IMG/VR virus record: IMGVR_UViG_3300036826_000033
Coordinates: 1-55,389 of that record
Reading direction: 5' to 3' (one strand)
Length of the DNA stretch: 55,389 nucleotides
Source of the DNA: a virus
Below, one piece after another: positions 21,789-30,695 of the stretch. The first letter of the stretch is position 1; each line of letters starts with the position of its first letter. The notes beneath the pieces are model-generated. The model was not told the DNA's origin and did no database searches. It was given only the letters and a program-made list of their open reading frames with translations. Both the position numbers and the translations under genes were made by a program.

Positions 21789-23575
21789 GCGCGACGACAA
21801 TCAACGGCAATGCGAGACGACTTCCGCGCGGTGCAATTCTCGGCACTGACGGCAAGCTGATGAACGCTCGCTCGCTGCTTGAAGCGCGCGCGCAGCATGT
21901 GCTGAGCATGGGTTCGAGCGGCTATGCCAACTATGGCGCGAATACGACAAAGAACTCGCTGCTCGGCTGGCTGTGGCGCGGCGGTGACGCAGACAAAGAC
22001 ATCGGTCTGAACGTGCAGGTGCTGCGCGAGAGATCGCGTGACGCGTTCATGGGCATCCCGCTTGCCGCTGCGGGTGTCGAAACTTTCGACACGAACGTGA
22101 TCGGTGAGGGACTTTTCCCGGCGCCGAACGTTGACGGTGACGTGCTCGGTCTCGATGAGCAAGAGACAGCTGACTTGAATCGCGAGCTGGCAACAAAATT
22201 TCTCTGGTGGGCACAAGACCCGCGCGAGTGCGACTGGGAAGCGAAGCACAATTTCTTCATGCTGCAGTCAGTCGCGTTCAAATCGATGCTGCTCAGTGGC
22301 GATTGCCCGGTGCTCTTTCCGCTGAAAGCGCGCCCGCTCACATTGTTCGAGCTGAAGCTGCGTGTGCTCGAAGCAGATCGCATCATGAACCCGACGCTGG
22401 CGCCGTTCTATCCAAACGTGAATCTTTTCAATGGTGTCGAGCTGAACAATGACGGCGAGCTGACTGCGTATCACATCAGCGATCGTCATCCGCTTGCAAG
22501 CGCGCGCTCGTCGCTGCCGCTACCGCAGAAAACGTTTCGCATCACGCCGTTCGGGGAAGCCAGCGGACGGCGCAACATGGTGCTGCTGATCAAGCCAGAG
22601 CGGCCAGAGCAGCGCCGTGGCGTGCCGATTTTGTCGGTCTGTCTTGAGCTGCTGAAGCAGCACGGGCGTTTCATCGACTCGACCGTCGTCGCTGCAGTGA
22701 TTCAGAGCTACTTCACAGCGTTCATCACAAGCGAGTTCCCTGATCAGACGATCTTCGACGATCTGCTGACTGAAGAGCAGAAAAACGAGATCACGAATCT
22801 GAATCCATACAACGTGCAGCTCGGCCCCGGCGTTGTGAACTTCATGCGCCCGGGTCATGCAGTGAACTTTGCGCACCCGACACAACCGCTTGCGAACTTT
22901 GGCGAGTTCACAATCAGCGTCGCAAAATTCATCGGCGCCGCGCTCGGGATGCCATACGAAGTTTTGTTGAAGCAATTCAACGCGAGCTACAGCGCGAGCA
23001 GAGCAGCGCTGCTCGATTTCTGGAAGCGCGTGCGCAAATATCGCGCGCAGATGATCGATCAATTCTGCCAGCCCGCCTACGAAGAGTGGCTTGCTGACGC
23101 GATTGGTCTTGGTCGCATCGAGCTGTTCAAGGGCGGCTTTGACGACCCGCTCGTGCGCAAAGCGATGCTGCGCTGCATCTGGACTGGCGCGAGCGCTGGC
23201 AGTCTCGACCCGCAGAAAGAGGTGATTGCAGCTGATCTGAAAGTGAAGTGCGGCTTCTCGACGATTGAACGTGAAAGCGCAGAGCTGAACGGCTCGAACT
23301 ATCGCGACAACATTCGCCAGCAGGCAGTCGAGCACGAAGAGTTCGAAGAGGCTGATCTGCTTTATCCGCCCTACCGGCCGACCATGATTGGCACATCTCC
23401 AACGCTGCTGCCGGGGCAAGAAAAGCCAGCACCGCCGAAACCACCTCCGGCAGCAGCGCCACCAGCACAGCCGCCGCCACCCAAATCTCATGCGCGTGTT
23501 AGCCGTAAAAAGCGCACGCGCGCCAATTCACATGTCGCTCTTGCGAGCGGCACAAGCGGGAGATTCGAACGATGA
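21785..23575 (+). CDS. Portal protein (lambda gpB-like)
   Basis: 596 aa from ATG 21785 (ATGA overlap). Lambda-portal features: an N-terminal segment with YANYGANTTKNS, WGAxxAxDK-like LWRGGDADKDI, WxQDPRECDW, and the C-terminal half with GAALGMPYEVLLKQFNASYS then SASRAALLDFWK. A Pro/Ala-rich tail (about 545-580) ends in basic residues. It forms the twelve-subunit ring through which DNA enters. Confidence 0.92.
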   Translation: MSATTINGNARRLPRGAILGTDGKLMNARSLLEARAQHVLSMGSSGYANYGANTTKNSLLGWLWRGGDADKDIGLNVQVLRERSRDAFMGIPLAAAGVETFDTNVIGEGLFPAPNVDGDVLGLDEQETADLNRELATKFLWWAQDPRECDWEAKHNFFMLQSVAFKSMLLSGDCPVLFPLKARPLTLFELKLRVLEADRIMNPTLAPFYPNVNLFNGVELNNDGELTAYHISDRHPLASARSSLPLPQKTFRITPFGEASGRRNMVLLIKPERPEQRRGVPILSVCLELLKQHGRFIDSTVVAAVIQSYFTAFITSEFPDQTIFDDLLTEEQKNEITNLNPYNVQLGPGVVNFMRPGHAVNFAHPTQPLANFGEFTISVAKFIGAALGMPYEVLLKQFNASYSASRAALLDFWKRVRKYRAQMIDQFCQPAYEEWLADAIGLGRIELFKGGFDDPLVRKAMLRCIWTGASAGSLDPQKEVIAADLKVKCGFSTIERESAELNGSNYRDNIRQQAVEHEEFEEADLLYPPYRPTMIGTSPTLLPGQEKPAPPKPPPAAAPPAQPPPPKSHARVSRKKRTRANSHVALASGTSGRFER

Positions 23576-24735
23576 ACGAACCTTTTTATCGATTCAGAGC
23601 TGAAGCGGTCGACGAGCCGGCAAGCGCAGAGCTGTTGATCTTCGCGCCGATTGGCGACTGGGAGGACATGGGCGAACTCGGCGCGCGCGCGTTCGCAAAA
23701 GATTTGTCGAAGCTGCCGACGAGCGTGAAGCGTCTCGACATTCACATCAATTCGCCCGGCGGCTCAGTGAGCGAAGCACAAGCGATCTACTCGCGGCTCG
23801 CAGATCATCGCAGCGACAAGCACGTCTACATTGACGGGCTGGCAGCGAGCGCAGCGACGATCATCGCGATGGTTGGCCATAAGATTTACATCCGCGCGAA
23901 CGCGAACATGATGATTCATCTGCCGAGCGCGCTCGCTTTTGGAAACGCCGATGACATGCAAAAAGTGATCTCGGCGCTCGATTCGATCACTGAGTCAATG
24001 CTCAACATCTACGCGAAGCGCACAAAGCTCGAACGCGAAGAAATTCGCTCGCTGATGTCAGCTGAGACTTGGTTCTCGCCACAGCAGGCGGTCGAGAAAG
24101 GGTTCGCTGACGAGATGCGCGGCGTCGTCAAAGCTGCAGCGATGATTGACGAAAAGCACGTCATGTTCAACGGCGTGACGTTCGATCTTTCGCAGTTCAA
24201 AAATGTCCCGGCGTTTACCGCCACACAAACACCAACAGAAAGTGAAACAATGAAAGAGAAGAAACCAGCATCAGCGGCGGCGGGAACGCCGACCGAAGAC
24301 CCTGAAAACGGGAACGGCGACGAAGGCAAAGGCAAGGAGACTTCGAAGCCACCCACACCACCCGAACCGCCGACAAAACCTAAGACTGGCGAAGCGACAG
24401 ACGATGCGACGACAGTGCAAGCGACAGCGCACGCTGCAGGCGTGAAAGCTGAGCGTGATCGAGTGACAGCGCTGCAAGCGCTTGATCGCCCGGCGACGCA
24501 CGAGATCATCGTGAAGGCGATCGCTGAAGGGAAGACAGTCAACGACGTCGTCGCCGAGTGCATGAGCGCGATGGACAAAGCTGGCGCGCAGAATGCGCGT
24601 CGAGCTGATGCTCGCGCGCTTGACGGGATTCCCGGCTCGAATGACGACGGCGAGAATCGTTCTGGCTTCGGCGGGCTGATCGCGAAGAAAGTGCAGTCAC
24701 GCCTCAAAGGCAGACGATCATTCAGTCGAAACTAA
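23572..24735 (+). CDS. Head maturation protease (ClpP/S14 type) with scaffold tail
   Basis: 387 aa. Residues 20-190 are a ClpP-like serine protease: INSPGGSVSEA (59-69), nucleophile Ser93 in GLAASAATI and His116 in MMIHLPS. Residues about 225-387 are low-complexity, Glu/Lys/Pro-rich then helical, as in scaffolding proteins. This is the C/Nu3 arrangement of lambda: protease and scaffold in one frame. ATGA overlap with the portal gene. Confidence 0.92.
   Translation: MNEPFYRFRAEAVDEPASAELLIFAPIGDWEDMGELGARAFAKDLSKLPTSVKRLDIHINSPGGSVSEAQAIYSRLADHRSDKHVYIDGLAASAATIIAMVGHKIYIRANANMMIHLPSALAFGNADDMQKVISALDSITESMLNIYAKRTKLEREEIRSLMSAETWFSPQQAVEKGFADEMRGVVKAAAMIDEKHVMFNGVTFDLSQFKNVPAFTATQTPTESETMKEKKPASAAAGTPTEDPENGNGDEGKGKETSKPPTPPEPPTKPKTGEATDDATTVQATAHAAGVKAERDRVTALQALDRPATHEIIVKAIAEGKTVNDVVAECMSAMDKAGAQNARRADARALDGIPGSNDDGENRSGFGGLIAKKVQSRLKGRRSFSRN
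24250..24735 (+). CDS. Nested scaffold protein (internal start, Nu3-like)
   Basis: In-frame ATG 24250 preceded by CAGAAAGTGAAACA gives 161 aa starting MKEKKPASAAAGTP. It falls exactly where the protease domain ends and the scaffold-like part begins. By analogy with lambda Nu3 it would be made in excess as the capsid scaffold. The internal start is an inference. Confidence 0.55.
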   Translation: MKEKKPASAAAGTPTEDPENGNGDEGKGKETSKPPTPPEPPTKPKTGEATDDATTVQATAHAAGVKAERDRVTALQALDRPATHEIIVKAIAEGKTVNDVVAECMSAMDKAGAQNARRADARALDGIPGSNDDGENRSGFGGLIAKKVQSRLKGRRSFSRN

Positions 24736-24771
24736 ACGCTCAACCAATCGAAGAAAGGAACATCAAGCAAT

Positions 24772-25176
24772 ATGGCAATCAAAGATTCAGTGAACTTCTC
24801 AAATCTGCAGTCGTTCGATGACAACGACTGGGTCGTTCGTCGTTATCCGTTCACGGATGCAGGCGCTCTGACAATCGCTGCGGCGAAAGTCGGGCATCTC
24901 ATCAAGTTCAACGCGACGCGCGACGAAGTGCTCGGCGCCGTCGCAGCTGACGACGCTGCTCTCGAAGGCGTGATCGTCGATCTGCCCGACAACACAGACG
25001 TGCCGTCGGGCGCGGCTCACAAGACAGTCGCAGTCGCACTCGCTGGCTCGTTCGACAAAAACACGGTCAAATATGCAGACAACGCGCAGCCGATCAGTGC
25101 GGCTGGTCTTGCAGCGTTGCGTGACAAAGGAATCTTTCTCGACCCAGCTGTGCCAGCTGGTTCGTTCGCACCTTAA
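24772..25176 (+). CDS. Head decoration protein candidate (lambda D position)
   Basis: 134 aa with AAGAAAGGAAC upstream. Small beta-rich protein with repeated Asp/Ala turns (GHLIKFNATRDEVLGAVAAD, AVALAGSFDKNTVKYADNAQ), typical of capsid-stabilising proteins lying between protease and major capsid genes. Call rests on position, size and composition. Confidence 0.65.
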   Translation: MAIKDSVNFSNLQSFDDNDWVVRRYPFTDAGALTIAAAKVGHLIKFNATRDEVLGAVAADDAALEGVIVDLPDNTDVPSGAAHKTVAVALAGSFDKNTVKYADNAQPISAAGLAALRDKGIFLDPAVPAGSFAP

Positions 25177-25212
25177 AACCGCCGTCAACCAACCGAAAGG
25201 AATCAGCACGAT

Positions 25213-26556
25213 ATGAGCAACATGAATCCAAACTACGAACCGCGAACTTTGCTCGAAGCATTCGAGCAGGGGCCGCTCACTGCCACATTTCTGCGCGACA
25301 CTTTTTTCAAGGGTCGCGAGTATCCACCGACGCCGCTTGTCGAGTTCGACTTCAGGCGCGGTCGACGGAAGATGGCGCCATTCGTTGCTCCGCTTGTCGG
25401 CGGCAAAGTGATGGAGCGTCAGGGCTACGAGACGCGATTCTATCGCGCTCCACGCATCGCGCCCGTGCGCGCGCTGCGAACGCCTGATCTTGAAGCACGG
25501 CTTCCCGGCGAGACGATCTACAACGCGGGCACGCCTGCAGATCGCGCAGCTGAGCTGCTCGCCGATGACGCGATCTTTCTCGACAATGCGATCACTCGCA
25601 GAGAAGAGTGGATGTGCCGGTCACTGTTGCTCAATGGCTCGATCACGGTCACTGCAGACAACGGCTACACGAACGTGATCAACTTCATGGAGTCGAGCGC
25701 TGGCGCGCCGAACAACCACTATGTTCCAGCGATCAAGTGGGACCAGACGAACTCTGACCCGCTCGCTGATCTCGAAGCAGCGCGTCTCGCAGTGATTCGC
25801 GACAGTGGCATTTCGCCGAACGTTGCGCTTTTCGGCGCGAATGCGCGCAGCGTGTTTCTGAACAACGCGAACGTGGCGAAGTTTCTTGACTCGATCAGGT
25901 TTCAACTCGCTACGATCAAGCCGATCATCGACAGCGATTCGATTGTCCGCTTTGGCAGTCAGCCGGGGCTTGAGTATTACTCATACGCCGAATACTTCGA
26001 AGACGATGCGGGCACGCTCTACCCGATGCTGCCTGCTGATCTCGTGCTGCTGTTGTCGACGGAAACGCCGAACAAGATCGTGTATGGCGCATACACGCAG
26101 CTCGAAGACGTGAAAGCGAAACGCTTCGTGACTTATCAGACTGATCGAATCCCGTTCATCTACGGCGACGAAGAGGACGGGCAGCTGTTCTATCGTCTGA
26201 CGTCGTGCCCGCTGCCGATGCCGCAAGACGTTCTCGGCTGGAGAATCATCGAAGCGATCACGGGCACATCGTATCCGTTCCCGACTCCGGGTGAAGTCGC
26301 CTACTTCAATCCGAACGCGCCAGAGGAAGGCCCCGAAGAGGCACAGCCGCAAGGCAAAGAGGGCGTCGACTTCTGGAAACCCGCTGCGCCAGCTGATGAG
26401 AATGCCAGCGACGGCAACGGCGGAAATTTGAGCGATCACACAGTCGACGAGCTGCGTGACATCGCAGATCAAGAGGGCGTCGAAGTGCATTCGCACGCGA
26501 CGAAAGCCGAGATCATCAAGGCGATCAAGAAAGAGAGGAAAGCGAAGAAAGAGTAG
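25213..26556 (+). CDS. Major capsid protein (gpE-like) with HeH/SAP-like C-terminal domain
   Basis: 447 aa with GAAAGGAATC upstream. The first ~370 residues follow the lambda gpE type (LTATFLRDTFF, VEFDFRRGRRKMAPFVAP, RREEWMCRSLLLNGSI, GxNAR-type LFGANARSVFL). After a Gly/Asp linker (about 385-400) the last ~45 residues, VDELRDIADQEGVEVHSHAT then KAEIIKAIKKE, match the helix-extended-loop-helix (HeH/LEM, Rho-N or SAP-like) fold. That domain is normally a separate small gene near the capsid; here it hangs from the shell protein. Confidence 0.9.
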   Translation: MSNMNPNYEPRTLLEAFEQGPLTATFLRDTFFKGREYPPTPLVEFDFRRGRRKMAPFVAPLVGGKVMERQGYETRFYRAPRIAPVRALRTPDLEARLPGETIYNAGTPADRAAELLADDAIFLDNAITRREEWMCRSLLLNGSITVTADNGYTNVINFMESSAGAPNNHYVPAIKWDQTNSDPLADLEAARLAVIRDSGISPNVALFGANARSVFLNNANVAKFLDSIRFQLATIKPIIDSDSIVRFGSQPGLEYYSYAEYFEDDAGTLYPMLPADLVLLLSTETPNKIVYGAYTQLEDVKAKRFVTYQTDRIPFIYGDEEDGQLFYRLTSCPLPMPQDVLGWRIIEAITGTSYPFPTPGEVAYFNPNAPEEGPEEAQPQGKEGVDFWKPAAPADENASDGNGGNLSDHTVDELRDIADQEGVEVHSHATKAEIIKAIKKERKAKKE

Positions 26557-26570
26557 AAAGACGCTGAGCC

Positions 26571-26939
26571 ATGAGTTTGCGTGATCAGTTCGTGCCTGAT
26601 CTGGCGAACGTGTTCATCAACACGGACGAGTTCGCCATTGAGCGCGAGTTTCGCATCAGAAACGCTGACGGCAGCTTCAAAGTCTTCAGAGCGCCAGTCG
26701 TCTGGGACAAAGAGGCAGCGAAACGTCACCCGCTCGTCGCAATCCATGGCATGTATCTCGGCGATGTGATCTGCTACATCGAGCACAAATACTTGCCAAG
26801 AGCGCCAATCGCGGGAGAGATCATCTACTCTCCCGCGAATCAGCCATGGGAAGTCATCGATGTGACAGATGAAGAAAGCTGTTACCAGCTCGCGCTCAGT
26901 GCGACGCGATCTCAACCCGCAAAATACGGCAACAACTGA
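26571..26939 (+). CDS. Head completion/neck protein candidate
   Basis: 122 aa. It has FRIRNADGSFKVFRAPVVWD and PIAGEIIYSPANQPWEVIDV, a beta-barrel pattern common to head-tail joining proteins of the FII/stopper group. Position between capsid and tail Z-like gene supports that role. Confidence 0.55.
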   Translation: MSLRDQFVPDLANVFINTDEFAIEREFRIRNADGSFKVFRAPVVWDKEAAKRHPLVAIHGMYLGDVICYIEHKYLPRAPIAGEIIYSPANQPWEVIDVTDEESCYQLALSATRSQPAKYGNN

Positions 26940-26941
26940 AC

Positions 26942-27499
26942 ATGCTGACGATTGACGCATCACAGATGAAGCGGCTCGAAAGAACCGTGAAGAACATCGA
27001 GAAAGGTGTGCCGCGCGTGCTCGCGCCGGCGATCAATCGCGCGCTCGCTTCAGGCAAGACCGAGATCAAGCGCGAGATTCGCAAAGAATATCTGATCGCA
27101 GCGAAGGACATTCCGATGAGCGTGAAGCGCGCGACCTATTCGACGCTCAGCGGTCACATCAACATCAAAGACAAGATGCTCGAACTCGGCAAGTTCAGAG
27201 TCACGCCGAAGGGCGTCGCGAAACGCAAACGCGTCGTGCTCGTGCGCGCGCAAGTGAAGAAAAGCGGCGGCGCGAAGACAATCGCGCGTGCATTCATCGC
27301 GAACGTCGGCGACTACACGGGGCCGTTTGTGCGCAAGGGCGAGTCGCATCTACCAGTCAAGAAACTGCTCGCGATCAGTTCACCGATCATGGCGAGCCAA
27401 CCGAACGTGGGGCCAGCGGCAAACAAACGCATGGGAGACGTGCTGGCAAAGCGCATTGATCACGAGATCATTCGCGTGATGAACTCAGCTGGAGGATAA
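26942..27499 (+). CDS. Minor tail protein Z-like (neck/tail completion)
   Basis: 185 aa. The N-terminus RTVKNIEKGVPRVLAPAINR then ALASGKTEIKREIRKEY is typical of GpZ-family proteins, with a basic beta-rich middle and the FVRKGESHLPVKKLLAISSP segment near the end. It joins tail to head in lambda-like and Mu-like phages. Confidence 0.75.
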   Translation: MLTIDASQMKRLERTVKNIEKGVPRVLAPAINRALASGKTEIKREIRKEYLIAAKDIPMSVKRATYSTLSGHINIKDKMLELGKFRVTPKGVAKRKRVVLVRAQVKKSGGAKTIARAFIANVGDYTGPFVRKGESHLPVKKLLAISSPIMASQPNVGPAANKRMGDVLAKRIDHEIIRVMNSAGG

Positions 27500-27503
27500 A
27501 ATC

Positions 27504-27665
27504 ATGAACAGTCTGCTTGTCGTTTTCTACTGGGTGCTGCTGCTGCTGATTCTTGTCGGCGCATTCGCATCGCCAAATTGGACTTGGTATCCGCGCGCGA
27601 ATGCCATCGTCACTCTGATCTTGTTCATCATCATCGGATTGAAGATACTCAAACCGAACTGGTAA
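27504..27665 (+). CDS. Two-helix small membrane protein
   Basis: 53 aa after GGAGG. Hydrophobic helices at about 3-21 (SLLVVFYWVLLLLILVGAF) and about 33-48 (AIVTLILFIIIGLKIL) with a short Pro/Trp loop. A holin-like or orphan membrane protein in the middle of tail genes; function unknown. Confidence 0.6.
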   Translation: MNSLLVVFYWVLLLLILVGAFASPNWTWYPRANAIVTLILFIIIGLKILKPNW

Positions 27666-27668
27666 AAA

Positions 27669-27851
27669 ATGAACTCTTACACACGCACGCGCACCGACGA
27701 GATCAAGCGTGACATCTTGAATCTGAGCGACGACAAGTTCGAGGGCGATACCGAAAAGGTCGACGCGATGACTGAGATCGAAACGCATCTGCACGACTGC
27801 ATGACTGTGCATGGCTGGACGCCGCCAGCGCCGGGTCGCAGAAAGGAATGA
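27669..27851 (+). CDS. Hypothetical protein, 60 aa
   Basis: Not recognised. Charged, helical (DEIKRDILNLSDDKFE) with a Pro-rich end. Flanked by two membrane microproteins; its stop overlaps the next start (ATGA). Confidence 0.5.
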   Translation: MNSYTRTRTDEIKRDILNLSDDKFEGDTEKVDAMTEIETHLHDCMTVHGWTPPAPGRRKE

Positions 27852-28006
27852 GCATGGGCTTGATTCTTCTCATCATCTTGATCTTGCTGCTCGTCGGCGC
27901 GTTTCCGCGCTGGCCATATTCGGCGGGCTGGGGATATGGCCCCAGCGGCTTGCTCGGCGTGCTGTTGATCGTCGTGATCGTGCTACTTTTGCTTGGACGT
28001 TTGTGA
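27848..28006 (+). CDS. DUF3309 small membrane protein
   Basis: 52 aa. MSMGLILLIILILLLVGAFP, then RWPYSAGWGYGPSGLLGVLL, then a second helix: the order and the W-GYGPSG turn are those of DUF3309, a family of small proteobacterial membrane proteins. The family is normally chromosomal, so this is probably acquired from a host. Role in a phage unknown. Confidence 0.75.
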   Translation: MSMGLILLIILILLLVGAFPRWPYSAGWGYGPSGLLGVLLIVVIVLLLLGRL

Positions 28007-28009
28007 ACT

Positions 28010-28732
28010 ATGAGCGCGCCAGAACCAGTCACACCGCCGCAGCGCGACACGGGACGGCGCGCACAATCAATCTATGACTTGGAAGAGACGCTTGTGGGTT
28101 TTCTGTCACGACTTGTGGATTCTTATCGCTTTGACAATCCGACTCTCAATCTATCGCAGGCGACAGCGCCTGAGCCACTCGAACCGCGGATTGTTCGCGA
28201 CCCAGACGAACCACCAGTCAGCTACGACCCGACAGAAAGAGCGCAGACGCTCGCGCTGAAAGTGCCGCCGCGTGTCGAGCGCGGTCGCATCCCGCGCACT
28301 GTGACGGGCGAGATCGCTGTCGACAAGCTGAGCGATCATCCGTCGATCACAGTGCAGGCAATCGCAGCGCGCGTCGAGCTTGTCGACTCATACAATCGCA
28401 AGATCGTCACGGTGCGCGTCTGTGTGAACATCTACGATGAAAACCCAGACTCGCGCGGCTACGAAGACGTGCAGAATCTGCTTGAAGCAATCGACATCGC
28501 ATTCACGAGCTTTGGACAGAAGGGCATCGACGACGCCTATCCGATTGTGATGCCGATTGATTGGAAGCTGTTCGAAGAGGACACGTTCCCGCATTTCATC
28601 GGTGAGCTGACCGCGCAGTTCATGCTGCCTGCAGCGCGCCCACTGCCCGACATCGACCCGTGGACGTTCGCACCCGGCGAATCGCCAGAGTTCAAAGTTC
28701 ACTACCATCGAGAGCCGGAGCCAACAGAATGA
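28010..28732 (+). CDS. Tail terminator/neck protein candidate
   Basis: 240 aa. Pro-rich N-terminal 100 residues, then a beta/alpha domain (ITVQAIAARVELVDSYNRKI, TVRVCVNIYDENPDSRGYED, VQNLLEAIDIAF) resembling tail-terminator proteins that cap the tube before sheath genes. The call is from position and pattern. Confidence 0.5.
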   Translation: MSAPEPVTPPQRDTGRRAQSIYDLEETLVGFLSRLVDSYRFDNPTLNLSQATAPEPLEPRIVRDPDEPPVSYDPTERAQTLALKVPPRVERGRIPRTVTGEIAVDKLSDHPSITVQAIAARVELVDSYNRKIVTVRVCVNIYDENPDSRGYEDVQNLLEAIDIAFTSFGQKGIDDAYPIVMPIDWKLFEEDTFPHFIGELTAQFMLPAARPLPDIDPWTFAPGESPEFKVHYHREPEPTE

Positions 28733-29049
28733 ACGAGATCACGGGACAAGTCATCTATGCGGGCCCGACAGTGCCGGGCGTGTTCGGTCTCAAATACAAC
28801 ACGCTCTTCAAAAATGGCGTCACGAAGAACGTCTACGAAGAGATCAAGCGATGTCCATCGATTCGTGGGCTGATCGTGCCTGTCGAGCAGTTCGCGCAAG
28901 TGCGCAAGGAGCTGAACTTCGACATCGCGCGCAACATGCGCGGCACGACCGGCAAATTCGTTGAATTTTATCTCGCGATTCAGAAATGGATTGCGACACG
29001 CAAACCACCAACACAAACAACCGGAGTGAAACTACAAACCCATGCCTAA
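28729..29049 (+). CDS. Hypothetical protein, 106 aa, before sheath
   Basis: ATG 28729 by ATGA overlap. Starts with a beta segment (GQVIYAGPTVPGVFGL) and continues helical. Stop lies 8 bp inside the sheath gene. Not recognised; probably a tail or neck component. Confidence 0.6.
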   Translation: MNEITGQVIYAGPTVPGVFGLKYNTLFKNGVTKNVYEEIKRCPSIRGLIVPVEQFAQVRKELNFDIARNMRGTTGKFVEFYLAIQKWIATRKPPTQTTGVKLQTHA

Positions 29050-30670
29050 TCTTGGAGCTTTCAAGCACGGCGTCAGCTGGGCTGACGTTCCCACCTCAAT
29101 CATCGCGCCTGTCATCGCGACAGCAGGCGTCAACGTTGTCTTCGGCGCAGCGCCACTGCATCTCTCGAAGAACGGCAAAGCTGCGATCAACAAGCCGATG
29201 CTGTTCAATCGCTACGAAGACGCAGTCGAAGCGCTCGGCTATTCAACCGACTGGGACACCTATGACATCTGCGAGCACATGGACGCAGTGTTCGTCGAGT
29301 TCGGCGTCTATCCCGTGATCTACATCGCAGTGAACGACCCAGAAGCTGGCGGCGCGCCAGTCGCGCCTGCGCCGTTTGATCTCATCAATGGTCAGATCGA
29401 CACGCAGCTCGAACTGATCGCATGGACTGTCACTGTCGCTCCGGGAACGACACGGTCGGGGCCGAAACCAGTGACGGGTGCTGCATCTGGTTCTGATGTC
29501 GCTGCAGATCAGTCGGGCGGCACGACGCCTCCGGGAAGCACGACACCACCGAAGGGCGGCAAGGGCGGCGAGGGCACGCCGAAGTCGAACTATGTCGAGG
29601 GCACTGACTACTTGCTGAGCTATTCAGCGGCAGGCACTGTCATCATCACGCGCATCGCTGGCGGTGCGATTCCCGCTGATGACTCGAACATCTTGGTCGG
29701 TGGCACAGCTCCGAGCGCGACCCCGATCACTGCAGCTGACATCATCGGCGGCATCGACGGCACAACTGGCGCTCGCTCAGGCCTCGAAGTGATCGAAGAC
29801 GTCTTTCAACAGACGGGCTTCGTGCCGGGCGTGATCATCTGCCCGAAGTTCTCGAAAGACCCAGTCGTCGCAGCTGCGATGGAAGCGAAGTCTGAGAACA
29901 TCAACGGCTGCTTCGCCTGCACTTGCTTGATCGATGTCGACACAGCTGCAGTCACATCAATGCAGGACGTGAAAGCGTGGAAAGAATCGAACAACATCGT
30001 CTTTCCGCGCCAGCAGTGCCTGTTCGGCAAGCCAGCGCTCGTCGGTTCAACGATCAGCAAGGTCTACAACTTCGCGAGTCAACAGGGACCACTCATGCAG
30101 TGGGTCGATGCCTACAAAGGCAATGGCTTCCCGTATCACTCGCCGTCGAACAAAAATCTGCGCATGAACGCGCTGCTGCTCGATGACGGCAGCGAGCTGA
30201 ACATGCACTTGCTCGACGCGAACACTCTGAATGGTCAGGGCGTCGTCACAGCGCTCAACTGGATTGGCGGCTGGCGCTCGTGGGGTAACAGGACTGCTGC
30301 GTATCCAGCGAACACTGACGTGAAAGACATGTTCATCCCGGTGCGTCGCATGTTCGACTTCATCGGCAACTCGATCGTGCTGACGATCTGGCAGAAGGTC
30401 GACGAACCGGGCAATCGACGACTGCTCGATGCGATTGTGAACAGTCTGCAGCTGTGGCTCGATTCGATGAGCAATCAAGAGGCACTGCTCGGCGCGCGTC
30501 TTGAGTTTCGTCATGATGAGAACCCGACGACTGAGATTCTGAACGGTCACTATCTCTTCCACGTCTACATCGCGAGTCCGACGCCAGCAGAGTGGATTGA
30601 TTTCAGAATCGAGTATTGGATTCCCTACATTCAAAACTTGTGGCCAGCAGAAGAGCAGGCAGCAGCGTAA
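29042..30670 (+). CDS. Tail sheath protein
   Basis: 542 aa. The front end (HGVSWADVPTSIIAPVIATA then GVNVVFGAAPLHL) and the C-terminal LEFRHDENPTTEILNGHYLF followed by WIDFRIEYWIPYIQNLW belong to the myovirus sheath family. A Gly/Thr/Pro-rich linker (about 140-185) separates inner domains. It contracts around the tube at infection and defines this phage as a myovirus. Confidence 0.92.
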   Translation: MPNLGAFKHGVSWADVPTSIIAPVIATAGVNVVFGAAPLHLSKNGKAAINKPMLFNRYEDAVEALGYSTDWDTYDICEHMDAVFVEFGVYPVIYIAVNDPEAGGAPVAPAPFDLINGQIDTQLELIAWTVTVAPGTTRSGPKPVTGAASGSDVAADQSGGTTPPGSTTPPKGGKGGEGTPKSNYVEGTDYLLSYSAAGTVIITRIAGGAIPADDSNILVGGTAPSATPITAADIIGGIDGTTGARSGLEVIEDVFQQTGFVPGVIICPKFSKDPVVAAAMEAKSENINGCFACTCLIDVDTAAVTSMQDVKAWKESNNIVFPRQQCLFGKPALVGSTISKVYNFASQQGPLMQWVDAYKGNGFPYHSPSNKNLRMNALLLDDGSELNMHLLDANTLNGQGVVTALNWIGGWRSWGNRTAAYPANTDVKDMFIPVRRMFDFIGNSIVLTIWQKVDEPGNRRLLDAIVNSLQLWLDSMSNQEALLGARLEFRHDENPTTEILNGHYLFHVYIASPTPAEWIDFRIEYWIPYIQNLWPAEEQAAA

Positions 30671-30695
30671 CAACTAAGCAGGAGGCAAAAGAACA

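Noticed and set aside
22520-23491. Long minus-strand open frame opposite the portal gene
   Set aside because: It is a shadow of the portal gene: rich in Arg, Cys and His, no recognisable motif, no ribosome site, fully antisense to a certain gene.
30047-30673. Minus-strand frame opposite the sheath gene
   Set aside because: Antisense to the sheath C-terminal domain, which is certain.
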